A DNA stretch of 64,000 nucleotides. Source: an uncultured Capnocytophaga sp. GTDB lineage: Bacteria; Bacteroidota; Bacteroidia; Flavobacteriales; Flavobacteriaceae. Shown here one piece after another: positions 34,994-42,728 of the stretch. The number at the start of each line of letters is the position of its first letter. The first letter of the stretch is position 1. The translations under genes were made by a program, and so were the position numbers. Location of the stretch: assembly GCF_937936315.1 (NCBI RefSeq), contig NZ_CALGWU010000059.1, positions 12,042-76,041 of the forward strand, in the 5' to 3' direction. The notes under the pieces are model-generated. The model did not search any database, was not told the DNA's origin, and saw nothing but the letters and a program-made list of their open reading frames with translations.

Positions 34994-37462
34994 TTATTTT
35001 CTGTTCCACACGATTTTCCCGTCCTGCCAATCCGCTATGATGCTATCGCCTTCTTTAAACTCTCCTGCGATAATCTTTTTGGCTAAGGGACGACGTAGTT
35101 TGGCACGGATGACGCCCTTTAAAGGACGTGCCCCGTATTTGATATCATAGCCCTCTTCTGAAAGCTGTTCTTTGGCAGTATCGGTGATTTCTAACTGTAT
35201 GTTGATATTCTTTACCAAGTCCAACAGCTCTTTCTTTAAGTGTATCTCAAAGATTTTAAGCGCATTCCCCTTGCTGATAGGGGCAAAGGGTATCGTTTCG
35301 GTAAGTCGCCCTAAGAACTCAGGACGGAAATAACCACTCATACGCTCTAAAAGCTCAGAAGAAGTAGGGATATTTCCCTTTTCAAAAGACTGTACGATAA
35401 ACTCAGAGCCTATATTGGAAGTGAAGAGCACAATAGCATTAGAAAAATCACCCTCTTTGCCCAAGCGATCGTGAAGCTTACCCTCATCCATTATCTGTAA
35501 GAAGACGTCAAATACCGAGCTATGCGCCTTTTCAATTTCATCAAAAAGCACGATGGCATAAGGCTTTTGGCGTATTTTATTGACTAACAAGCCACCCTCT
35601 TCATAGCCTACATAACCTGGTGGTGCGCCATAAAGTAAAGCAGCGGAGTGCTCTTCCTTGAACTCAGACATATCAAAGCGGATAATCGCATTCTCATCTT
35701 GGAATAGAAACTCAGCCAACGACTTAGCAAGCTCTGTCTTCCCCGTACCTGTGGGACCTAAAAAGAAGAAAGAACCAATAGGCTGTCCTGCCTTATTTAA
35801 GCCTGAACGACTTTCCAAGATAGCCTCAGAGACAATCTCAATGGCGTGGTCTTGCCCTACTACCCGCTGGGCTAATACGTTTTCCATATCATTGAGCCGC
35901 TGCTTTTCCTCTTCTTTAAGCTTGCCAATAGGAATGTTGGTCTTTTGAGAGATGATAAAAGCAAGGTCGTATTCAGTGATATGGCTTCGCTTTTCCTTCG
36001 CTATGGCTTCGATGCGATCAATAAGACTGCGGCATAGGTTGAGAAGTTCATCAGTAGAGGTGTTTTCAATGGGATTATGCTCGTTCTGTGTTTCACTCTC
36101 TGAGCCACTGAGGTTTTGCAGTTTTTGGCATAGGTCTTTATAAAGCCACTGAGCCAGCAATTGGCGGTCTTTTTCGCTGAGGAGCTTTTTGTTTTCTCTT
36201 AGCTCCAATACTTTGCCTATAAAATAGTTGCGTTCTTTTAAGAATGACTCCCCTGCTGTTTTAAGCGATGCCATTGTCTGGTCTATCAGGTCAATTGCCG
36301 AAGCAGGCAAACTGCGTTCCTTCATAAAACGCTTGGAAAGGCGAATCGCTTCTTTAATGGTCAGGTCGTCAATGCTGATGTTATGGTGCTTTTGATAGTC
36401 GGCTAAAGCTTGTTTGAGCATCCTAAAATGAGTGTCGTCATCGCTTTCTTCTAACCTTAAAAGTTCAAACATACCCGATAGTCCCTGTTCTTTTTCTATC
36501 TTTTTGGTGTATTCCTCAATGGTAGAGGTCGCAATAAGCCGTAAGCCTTTGGAGAGTTCGCTTTTCAGCAAGTTTGCAATAGAGGAGTCTGAACCTTGTC
36601 CGCCCAAAATAGAGTGGATTTCTTCAATAATAAGCACCGCTTTTGGGAGAGCTTTAAGTTCTTGGGCGATGTTCTTTAAGCGGTCTTCAATCTCGCCCTT
36701 ATAAGAAGCCCCAGCCACGATAGCCCCCATATCCAACTCGAAGACTTCTAAGCCCGCGAGCAGTTCTGGGATTTGCTGCCATACCACTTTCTGGACAAAC
36801 CCCTCTAAAACCGCTGTTTTACCTACTCCCGAATCACCGATAATCAGCACATTAGGCTTGTTAAAACGGCAAAGTATTTCAATGATTTTGTTGATTTCAG
36901 TATCGCGCCCTACTAAAAGGTCTTTTTCTTTTTGAGGTTTTACCTGTGCGTTTTTGTGGATGCAGTATTTTTGTAAGAAGTTGTTTTTCTTTTTTGCTGA
37001 GGGTTCGTTAGGAGTGTTGTTAGAGAAGATGGTACCGCTTACGGTTTGGTCTTTCAGGAGTTCAGCACGAGAGACGGGAAAGGTCTTCATTTGGTCAAAG
37101 CTAAAAGCTACCCCTGGACTGCTGATTGCTACTATTACCGCAAAGAGGCTTATTTCTTCCTCTAAGAGGCTTTCGGCGACTTCATTAGCCTCTGTGAAGA
37201 TGGTATCAATCACCTCATCGGGTTCGCAGCTATAAGTGTGTGTAGATTTAGGAAGTTCCTCAAGACGCACTTCTGCCCATTCCTCTAAGTAAAACACATC
37301 AATACCCTTTGCCTCTAAACTTTTAAGCAAAGACAAATCGCGGTTGAGCATTGCTTTCAGCAAATGCGCTCCTGAGTAATGAGCGTGGATATGCTCCTTG
37401 CCTATCTTTTGGGCTATTTGAAGGGCTTTTTGGACTTCCTGAGTATAGGGCTTTTGTTGCAT
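34994..37462 (-). CDS. tssH: TssH/ClpV sheath-disassembly ATPase
   Basis: An 822-residue AAA+ ATPase of the ClpB/ClpV type. The N-domain (HIHAHYSGAHLLKAMLNRDL) is followed by a first AAA module with Walker A GDSGVGKT and IIEEIHSILGGQGSD, and a second with GPTGTGKTELAKSLAEFLF and LYGAPPGYVGYEEGG, plus the conserved arginine finger region (FDEIEKAHSSVFDVFLQIMD). It recycles contracted TssBC sheaths. It lies 25 bp downstream of the effector/immunity block. The 101-bp gap after it contains a short hairpin (CTTTAC/GTAAAG, around 34929-34945) but no T tract. Confidence 0.93.
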   Translation of the reverse strand: MQQKPYTQEVQKALQIAQKIGKEHIHAHYSGAHLLKAMLNRDLSLLKSLEAKGIDVFYLEEWAEVRLEELPKSTHTYSCEPDEVIDTIFTEANEVAESLLEEEISLFAVIVAISSPGVAFSFDQMKTFPVSRAELLKDQTVSGTIFSNNTPNEPSAKKKNNFLQKYCIHKNAQVKPQKEKDLLVGRDTEINKIIEILCRFNKPNVLIIGDSGVGKTAVLEGFVQKVVWQQIPELLAGLEVFELDMGAIVAGASYKGEIEDRLKNIAQELKALPKAVLIIEEIHSILGGQGSDSSIANLLKSELSKGLRLIATSTIEEYTKKIEKEQGLSGMFELLRLEESDDDTHFRMLKQALADYQKHHNISIDDLTIKEAIRLSKRFMKERSLPASAIDLIDQTMASLKTAGESFLKERNYFIGKVLELRENKKLLSEKDRQLLAQWLYKDLCQKLQNLSGSESETQNEHNPIENTSTDELLNLCRSLIDRIEAIAKEKRSHITEYDLAFIISQKTNIPIGKLKEEEKQRLNDMENVLAQRVVGQDHAIEIVSEAILESRSGLNKAGQPIGSFFFLGPTGTGKTELAKSLAEFLFQDENAIIRFDMSEFKEEHSAALLYGAPPGYVGYEEGGLLVNKIRQKPYAIVLFDEIEKAHSSVFDVFLQIMDEGKLHDRLGKEGDFSNAIVLFTSNIGSEFIVQSFEKGNIPTSSELLERMSGYFRPEFLGRLTETIPFAPISKGNALKIFEIHLKKELLDLVKNINIQLEITDTAKEQLSEEGYDIKYGARPLKGVIRAKLRRPLAKKIIAGEFKEGDSIIADWQDGKIVWNRK

Positions 37463-37487
37463 AGGGTTTTAAAATAAGATATATTAA

Positions 37488-37943
37488 TTATTTAAATTTG
37501 TATACATAAATTCTATCATCTTCTTTAGGATAGACCATTATAAGCCTATCTTTTAAAAACACTTCAAAGTTCCTAATTGTATCTTTTCCGTCTATAAGAC
37601 AATCCAGTTTTCTATTTATTAATATTTTATTACTATACCCCCTATTTTTGAATATAATATTTCCATCACTTTTATTTCTTGTGTGAATAATAAAACCCTC
37701 TGCAGCACCATCATATATTTGCAAAATACCTAAACTATCGTAAATAACTTTTTCTTCAACAACATATTTAGTTCCTCTTATCATTTCTATTTTTGATTGT
37801 TCAACTGTAATATTTTTTTTCTCAAAAACTCTTTCTCTTTCATAAATAAATATATTTTCTTTTAGCATCTCTAATCTCTTAGAAGTGTTGTTGCAACTAA
37901 TAAACAACAAAGTGATTGCTACTAAATTTATAATTTTCCTCAT
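37488..37943 (-). CDS. Lipoprotein, probable immunity to the L,D-transpeptidase-like effector
   Basis: A 151-residue lipoprotein with signal peptide and lipobox (NLVAITLLFISC, Cys17), AT-rich, directly downstream (1 bp) of the L,D-transpeptidase-like effector. No known domain is recognised. The mature part is beta-rich (KYVVEEKVIYDSLGILQIYD). The pairing and lipoprotein nature argue for an immunity protein protecting the periplasm. Confidence 0.65.
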   Translation of the reverse strand: MRKIINLVAITLLFISCNNTSKRLEMLKENIFIYERERVFEKKNITVEQSKIEMIRGTKYVVEEKVIYDSLGILQIYDGAAEGFIIHTRNKSDGNIIFKNRGYSNKILINRKLDCLIDGKDTIRNFEVFLKDRLIMVYPKEDDRIYVYKFK

Positions 37944-37944
37944 C

Positions 37945-38724
37945 TTATTGATTTTTTAAGGTTCTTAATTCTTCTACTTTACCTCTTTTCTCAACAACCA
38001 CTTGTATAGCTCTCCCTTCTGCTTGTCCTACAATATATTTTATTGCTGTTTTGTATGCCTTGTTTGCAGGCTCATAATTTTGGTATAAACTGCCTTTCCT
38101 TACTCTTTCGGCTTCTGCTGCTGTAGTACTTATTTGAACTTTTGGAACAATTCCAAAACATCCATAAGAACCTGCTAATTTATTTCCTTCAGCACCCTTG
38201 AACCAACCTCCTATATGTATCATAACCCCTTTAGCTATGGATAAGTTTTTTCTATAGTCATCAATATTTTCCCCATTCACAAAAGTTTGCATCCTTTTAG
38301 TATGAGGTACAGCATTTAGTTCCTCTGAATTATGTTGTCTTAGTGCAAATGCATCTACTCCTGCGCTGGGAGGGTATGCTGTAGGAACAGTAGCGTATAA
38401 GTTGACTTTCTCGTCAGCAGGTTCAAAACATCTATTAGATAATGCTATAGTACCGTCTTCTTTTACTCCTCTTGAGTACCAAGAATCTCTTGTAACATTG
38501 TATGATGCAATAATTTTTCCTTCTTTTACTACATTCATTTTATAAGTTGGGACAACTATTGATTCATACTTTAATTCAGCAACATCTCCATAGATAAATA
38601 AACAAGTATATCCTGTTATTTCAGTGGTTATAACTAACTTTATAGGAGACGTTCCTCCTGCAGCTCTCAGGGTAGCTGTTACGGATTTGCCTGTTTCTCT
38701 AAGTGTAATTGTTATTGTTGCCAT
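37945..38724 (-). CDS. L,D-transpeptidase-like T6SS effector candidate
   Basis: A 259-residue protein without signal peptide. The N-terminal third is beta-rich (MATITITLRETGKSVTATLR, VPTYKMNVVKEG, YNVTRDSW). The central part has GVMIHIGGWFKG and, about 15 residues on, GSYGCFGIVPK. The order H-x-G ... S-x-G-C is the catalytic pattern of L,D-transpeptidase-type (YkuD) folds, also used by T6SS effectors of the Tlde1 type; a DUF5675-like family is an alternative. His in IHIGG and Cys in SYGCF are the likely catalytic pair. A peptidoglycan target is therefore inferred. It lies 5 bp after the DUF4280 PAAR-like gene and 1 bp before its lipoprotein immunity gene. Confidence 0.65.
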   Translation of the reverse strand: MATITITLRETGKSVTATLRAAGGTSPIKLVITTEITGYTCLFIYGDVAELKYESIVVPTYKMNVVKEGKIIASYNVTRDSWYSRGVKEDGTIALSNRCFEPADEKVNLYATVPTAYPPSAGVDAFALRQHNSEELNAVPHTKRMQTFVNGENIDDYRKNLSIAKGVMIHIGGWFKGAEGNKLAGSYGCFGIVPKVQISTTAAEAERVRKGSLYQNYEPANKAYKTAIKYIVGQAEGRAIQVVVEKRGKVEELRTLKNQ

Positions 38725-38729
38725 AGGAG

Positions 38730-39458
38730 TTATTTTTTAGTGTTTATAACGGTTAGCGGTATTTGTTCTTGAGTGTCATTTGTAAAGGTGTAATCTTTTA
38801 ATGTGTCATTTTCTAAGATGTTGTCCTTATATTTGAAGTCAAGATCTTTATTGTTGAGGTTAAAATCCATTGTTAGTCCTAATAGATTTTTGCCTTCAAT
38901 TACTAAATAAATATCTTGCTCATCTTCTCCAAGTTCTATTTTATTACCTTGTAAATCTGTGAAATAGGCTTCTGTAATATCTGGTTTGGTAAGTATATCA
39001 TTTACAAACTTACTAAAATCCATAAAAGGATTGATCATATCCATTTTAATAGGGTCAGCACTATGTAGATTGCGGTTTGTTATCTCAGAGACTTGTCCGT
39101 GGTTGATGATGCTGATGCAGTCTTTGCCACCTATGGGGCAGGTGGCTTTGCTGTCCTCTAAAAGGGGGTGCCCATTGTTTTCCTCATAGGTAACATTCTC
39201 ATAAGCACCACTCCACTGAGTTACCATTGCCTGACAGGGTTTATAGCCCCCACCTGGCAGTGGTTGCATCTGACATAGTCCAAAGGTGTTTTTCTCAAAA
39301 GTAGCTCCTATATCCGCAGTTGTAGCTACCAATTTCTCTTGTGGCTCTTCCTCATTGATGAATGCCTTGGTCTGTGTAAGTACCTTTAACTTATCGGGAG
39401 CATTGCCAAATTGACATTGGCAGGTTGCCCCTTGACATACTAAATGTTTCTGTGCCAT
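38730..39458 (-). CDS. DUF4280 PAAR-like tip protein
   Basis: A 242-residue protein whose first ~125 residues are a DUF4280 domain (VCQGATCQCQFGNAPDKLKV, GLCQMQPLPGGGYKPCQAMV, ATCPIGGKDCISIINHGQ), a PAAR-like fold that sharpens the VgrG spike in Bacteroidetes T6SS. Conserved Cys residues probably bind metal. The C-terminal 100 residues are an extra segment of unknown function that may carry or contact the effector encoded next. It is the second gene of the predicted operon. Confidence 0.82.
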   Translation of the reverse strand: MAQKHLVCQGATCQCQFGNAPDKLKVLTQTKAFINEEEPQEKLVATTADIGATFEKNTFGLCQMQPLPGGGYKPCQAMVTQWSGAYENVTYEENNGHPLLEDSKATCPIGGKDCISIINHGQVSEITNRNLHSADPIKMDMINPFMDFSKFVNDILTKPDITEAYFTDLQGNKIELGEDEQDIYLVIEGKNLLGLTMDFNLNNKDLDFKYKDNILENDTLKDYTFTNDTQEQIPLTVINTKK

Positions 39459-39485
39459 TTTGCTGTATTTTTAGTAGTTTGATTT

Positions 39486-40550
39486 TTATTCCTTTATCCA
39501 TACGCCCCATTTTTTGACTTTATAGTAGATATGGATATTCTGAATGCAGTTTTTAGTATCTTTTTGTAGGCGCATTGTGGAGATTTTGATTTTCTTGCCT
39601 GCAATATCCCTACAAAGCTGTTCAAAGGGCACGAGTTTCTGGTCGTTTACCACCACAGGAGTACTGAAATTACCACAGAGATACTCTTTAAAATCGTCTT
39701 TTGTCTTAGATTGTGCGGCTACTTGACCCAGCAAGAGTTGGAACTGTTCTACTGAGATATCTGGTGCTTTTTTAGGGGAAGGAATACTGTCTTTCTCCTT
39801 TTTGGGTGCAGGGGTTACAGGTAGGTGTCCAATAAAATCTACTAAAGGGTCTTTTTGAGCCTTACCCCGTGGCAACTCAAAGTCGGAATGAGGTTTTTCA
39901 AATTCGTAAGAGGATGCATCGCTTTTCTTTTTAGCAGCAATATGTTTAGGGGCAATGTAGATGGTTTTAGTGGCGATATGCTCTATATCGCCATTGACAA
40001 TCAAGGAAACGGTCTTTTTGCCAGTGGTTTTAAAGCTATAAGTAACTTTTTCACCAAGGGCATCAGTACCAGCACCCTCGCCAAAGCTCCACTCAAAAGA
40101 AATGCCACCTTCTTTGCGGGCGTTAAACTTGATGGTATCCCCCTCAAAGGCTACATTGGGGGCGATGATAACAGGCAAATAGCCTGAATCGGCATCAGGG
40201 TCTGTGATAGTTACTATTTTTTGAAAACTGCAAGTGTTGTTGATGGTAAGGGTAACGATGTATTGTCCTGCTTTGTTGTAAGAGTGAAGTGCGTTTTGGT
40301 TGTAATCTACGGCAGAGCCATCCCCAAAATCCCACTTCCAAGAAGTAGCTCCTTTGGTGTTATCGATGAACTCAATGAGATTTTTAGTGATGAAGTCGTC
40401 TGTGTGGATAATATATTTGGCTTCAGTGCAGTCTGTGCGGTGATTGAGTTGGTATATTAAGATTATGAGCCCGAGCAAAAGTATCCCGCCAAAGGTGAGA
40501 AAGACTGTAGTATCGAGTTTTGGGAAGTATTTTAGCACGCTTTTCTTCAT
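39486..40550 (-). CDS. Membrane-anchored PKD-domain T6SSiii protein
   Basis: A 354-residue protein with a short cytosolic tail, one transmembrane helix (VFLTFGGILLLGLIILIYQL) and a periplasmic part. Two PKD-type beta domains are visible: one with SWKWDFGDGSAVDYNQNALH and one with FEWSFGEGAGTDALGEKVTY. A basic, Pro/Ser-rich linker and a conserved C-terminal domain (residues about 255-354, VEQFQLLLGQVAAQSKTKDD) follow. Such proteins occur in Bacteroidetes T6SS loci and probably belong to the trans-envelope complex (a TssP or TssR candidate). It is the first gene of the T6SS locus on this strand, preceded by 200 bp and then an IS copy. Confidence 0.65.
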   Translation of the reverse strand: MKKSVLKYFPKLDTTVFLTFGGILLLGLIILIYQLNHRTDCTEAKYIIHTDDFITKNLIEFIDNTKGATSWKWDFGDGSAVDYNQNALHSYNKAGQYIVTLTINNTCSFQKIVTITDPDADSGYLPVIIAPNVAFEGDTIKFNARKEGGISFEWSFGEGAGTDALGEKVTYSFKTTGKKTVSLIVNGDIEHIATKTIYIAPKHIAAKKKSDASSYEFEKPHSDFELPRGKAQKDPLVDFIGHLPVTPAPKKEKDSIPSPKKAPDISVEQFQLLLGQVAAQSKTKDDFKEYLCGNFSTPVVVNDQKLVPFEQLCRDIAGKKIKISTMRLQKDTKNCIQNIHIYYKVKKWGVWIKE

Positions 40551-40753
40551 AAAACAGGAAAATTGATGAATTGCGCGGCAATATTACTAAAAATTTCGTG
40601 TATTGCAAAATAAAAAACAAGTTTTTTCAAAATATTTTTACATATATTTTATTATTTACTGACAATCAGTGAGATACAAAACATTTTAGACGTTCTTATC
40701 TTTTTGTGTTTTACAACAAAACTACTAATGTTTTACCAATTTGATATTGAAGC

Positions 40754-41508
40754 TGTTTAAACTTTTTAGAGAAGTAAAAGTTCCCAAAAATTAGTAATTT
40801 TGTGTTTGAGAAAAAACACAAAAATTCAGGAACTTTGGGCAAAGATACAAATAAATAAATGGATTATTTCCTTTTTAAGTGTAGGAAAAAGAGGATTTAA
40901 AAGTAATTTTGATTTAGCTTCAATATTTTTATTGATTCTCAAGAGATTAAAAACAGGGGTACAATGGAGAGAACTTCCAATTGAAAGCTATTTTGAAAAA
41001 GGTGAAATCTCTTGGTAAAATGTCTATTACTACTACTTCAATAAATGGAGTAAAGATGGTAGTTTTCAGCGAGTATGGTTGAATTTATTAAGTAAGAAGA
41101 AAAGAAAGTTAGATATGTCTTGCGTTCAATTGGATAGTAGTCATACACGTTGTCGTCAAAAAGGAGCGTCAGCAGGTTATCAAGCAAGGAAAAAAGCTGT
41201 AACCACCAATAGTATTTTTTTGTGTGATAATAAAGGGCAAATTATAGCAATGGGGAGTCCTAAAGCTGGAAATCACAATGACTTATATGAAATAGAAGAA
41301 GTACTAAAAGAAATCTTAGCTTTATTAGAAGAAGCAGGAAGTTTATTTTGATGAAGAATTGTACAAAAATAGGTTTAAGATTGAACAAGCAAATGGTTGG
41401 CTTGACGGATATAAAGGTTTGATAATGAGATATGAGTATCTTGATGTAACTTGGATTGGAATGCTCTTATTAGGGTTTATATCCAAGTTCCTCAAAAAAG
41501 TTTAAACA
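40754..41508 (+). mobile_element. Defective IS5-like element, copy 1
   Basis: Ends are the inverted repeats TGTTTAAACTTTTT (40754-40767) and AAAAAGTTTAAACA (41495-41508). The interior encodes an IS5-family transposase, with LKTGVQWRELPIESYF, FNKWSKDGSFQRVW, then near the end FKIEQANGWLDG. It is broken in at least three ways compared with copy 2: a one-base shift near the N-terminus, an in-frame TAA after GEISW (shared by both copies), and a 128-bp deletion after LLEEAG that removes the middle of the catalytic domain. No target-site duplication was recognised. It borders the second effector region on the left. Confidence 0.85.
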
Positions 41509-41532
41509 CGTTTACCTTCTAAAAAAATACAG

Positions 41533-41640
41533 TTATTCATTACTCTCATATTCATATTTTTTAAAATGATATGGGTAAATTATATTTTTAGCAATCTCTA
41601 TAGTTTTTTTCTCAAATTCTTCAAGTAGGACTGTAATAAT
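41533..41640 (-). pseudogene. C-terminal remnant of an unidentified gene
   Basis: Thirty-five open codons ending in TAA (41533-41535) and reading like a normal protein end (VLLEEFEKKTIEIAKNII, then YPYHFKKYEYESNE). The frame begins right after a stop and has no start codon. It lies between the defective IS and the broken immunity gene, and is probably the tail of another immunity or effector gene removed when the region was rearranged. Confidence 0.4.
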
Positions 41641-41670
41641 CTATATTACAGATATGCCTAATTATTTTGA

Positions 41671-42172
41671 TCAATCATCTTTTACCTTGACTTTCTTTGT
41701 CTTAACTTTATCACTATGTAAAGAATCTATTAAAATGAGTGTTGTATTTTCCAGTATATTGTATAAAAAACCTGTTTCATTATCATACCGAAAATATAAT
41801 GTGTCGCGTGAACTATCATCGGTTTCAACATCTCCCATCTCAACATAATATATCAATTCTGGAGATTTGTTAGCAATTTTTACTATATTCCACTCATATG
41901 GTTTCATAACATTCCAACCATCAATGAGCATTGTATCTGTAAATACAATTTTCTGCATCTCAAAATCACCTTCAAACTGAGGATATTTTTTTAATATTTA
42001 GAGTTCCTGTTTTATCTTTCTCTAAGTAATAAAACTTTTTACCTGCAAGAGGATTATTTAGTCTCTCTACTATTGTGTCATTTATTGTATCATTGACATT
42101 GCCCTCTTTATTATTATTGTTACAAGAAAACAACAATAAACACGCTGAAATAAAATAATAAATCTTTACCAT
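41671..42172 (-). pseudogene. Frameshifted orphan immunity lipoprotein
   Basis: The sequence encodes a lipoprotein (FISACLLLFSC lipobox) whose body matches the immunity protein at 28885-29415: NNPLAGKKFYYLEK here versus NNPLANKKFYYLDK there, and IVFTDTMLIDGWNVMKPYEW versus IIFTDSMLIDGWNIMEPHEW. The frame breaks in a run of seven A (41986-41992 on the minus strand); six A would restore one continuous gene. As given, the product stops after 66 codons. It has no cognate effector next to it, so it looks like an orphan immunity gene. Confidence 0.75.
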
Positions 42173-42188
42173 CTGAATATTTTAAAAT
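42123..42188 (-). repeat. 66-bp direct repeat encoding a lipoprotein signal, copy A
   Basis: The start region of the frameshifted immunity gene, including its upstream bases, ATG and signal-peptide codons, is repeated at 42663-42728 with a single mismatch. The two genes share the leader but not the mature domain. Confidence 0.88.
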
Positions 42189-42712
42189 ATAATATCATCA
42201 ATGATGTACCTGTCTTTCTTTTTAGCAACTTTTAATTGTATGCTATCATATCTGTTATCATAAAAGTTAAAAAGATACACATTATATCTTTTTGAATTTA
42301 TCTTCTTTACCTTAATAGAGTCCAACCATTCTATGAAAATATCTTGGGCATCTACAATAAAATCCATATCTCTATCTTCAGTGGGCTCTATTTTTTTTAT
42401 TAATTTATTTGATAAATATTTTTTCTTAATTCTTATCAATTCTTCTTCACAAAACTCCCTTTTATCAAGACAAGGCATTTTATCTTGCTGCCTGATATAC
42501 TTGTCATAAAATTCTAAAATCATTTTTGTAGCTTCATCAGTTTCTTCTTTAGGCACTTGAATTGGTGCAATTGTATCTTTTTCTACTATGGTATCTCTTT
42601 TGATAGAGGAAATAGTATCTCTAATATCATCAGAAGATGATACTTGGGTATTGTTATTATTGCAAGAAAACAACAATAAACACGCTGAAATAAAATAATA
42701 AATTTTTACCAT
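42182..42712 (-). CDS. DUF3828-like lipoprotein, probable immunity to the CHAP effector
   Basis: A 176-residue lipoprotein with the same signal peptide as its neighbour (MVKIYYFISACLLLFSC). After a Ser/Asp-rich linker, the soluble domain starts MILEFYDKYI and has DFIVDAQDIFIEWLDSIKVK and KKKDRYIIDDIIF at its end, which resembles the DUF3828 family seen among T6SS immunity proteins. It overlaps the end of the CHAP-like effector by 7 bp, the expected layout for an effector/immunity pair. Confidence 0.7.
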   Translation of the reverse strand: MVKIYYFISACLLLFSCNNNNTQVSSSDDIRDTISSIKRDTIVEKDTIAPIQVPKEETDEATKMILEFYDKYIRQQDKMPCLDKREFCEEELIRIKKKYLSNKLIKKIEPTEDRDMDFIVDAQDIFIEWLDSIKVKKINSKRYNVYLFNFYDNRYDSIQLKVAKKKDRYIIDDIIF

Positions 42713-42728
42713 CTGAATATTTTAAAAT
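42663..42728 (-). repeat. 66-bp direct repeat encoding a lipoprotein signal, copy B
   Basis: Second copy of the leader repeat, at the start of the DUF3828-like immunity gene and extending past the end of the CHAP effector. The two copies lie 540 bp apart in the same orientation. Recombination between them would delete the DUF3828-like gene and fuse the leader to the next immunity gene. Confidence 0.88.

Noticed and set aside
40754..41508. Programmed frameshift transposase in the IS copies
   Set aside because: The break after GEISW is an in-frame TAA with the same frame continuing, not a frame change, and the other lesions differ between copies.
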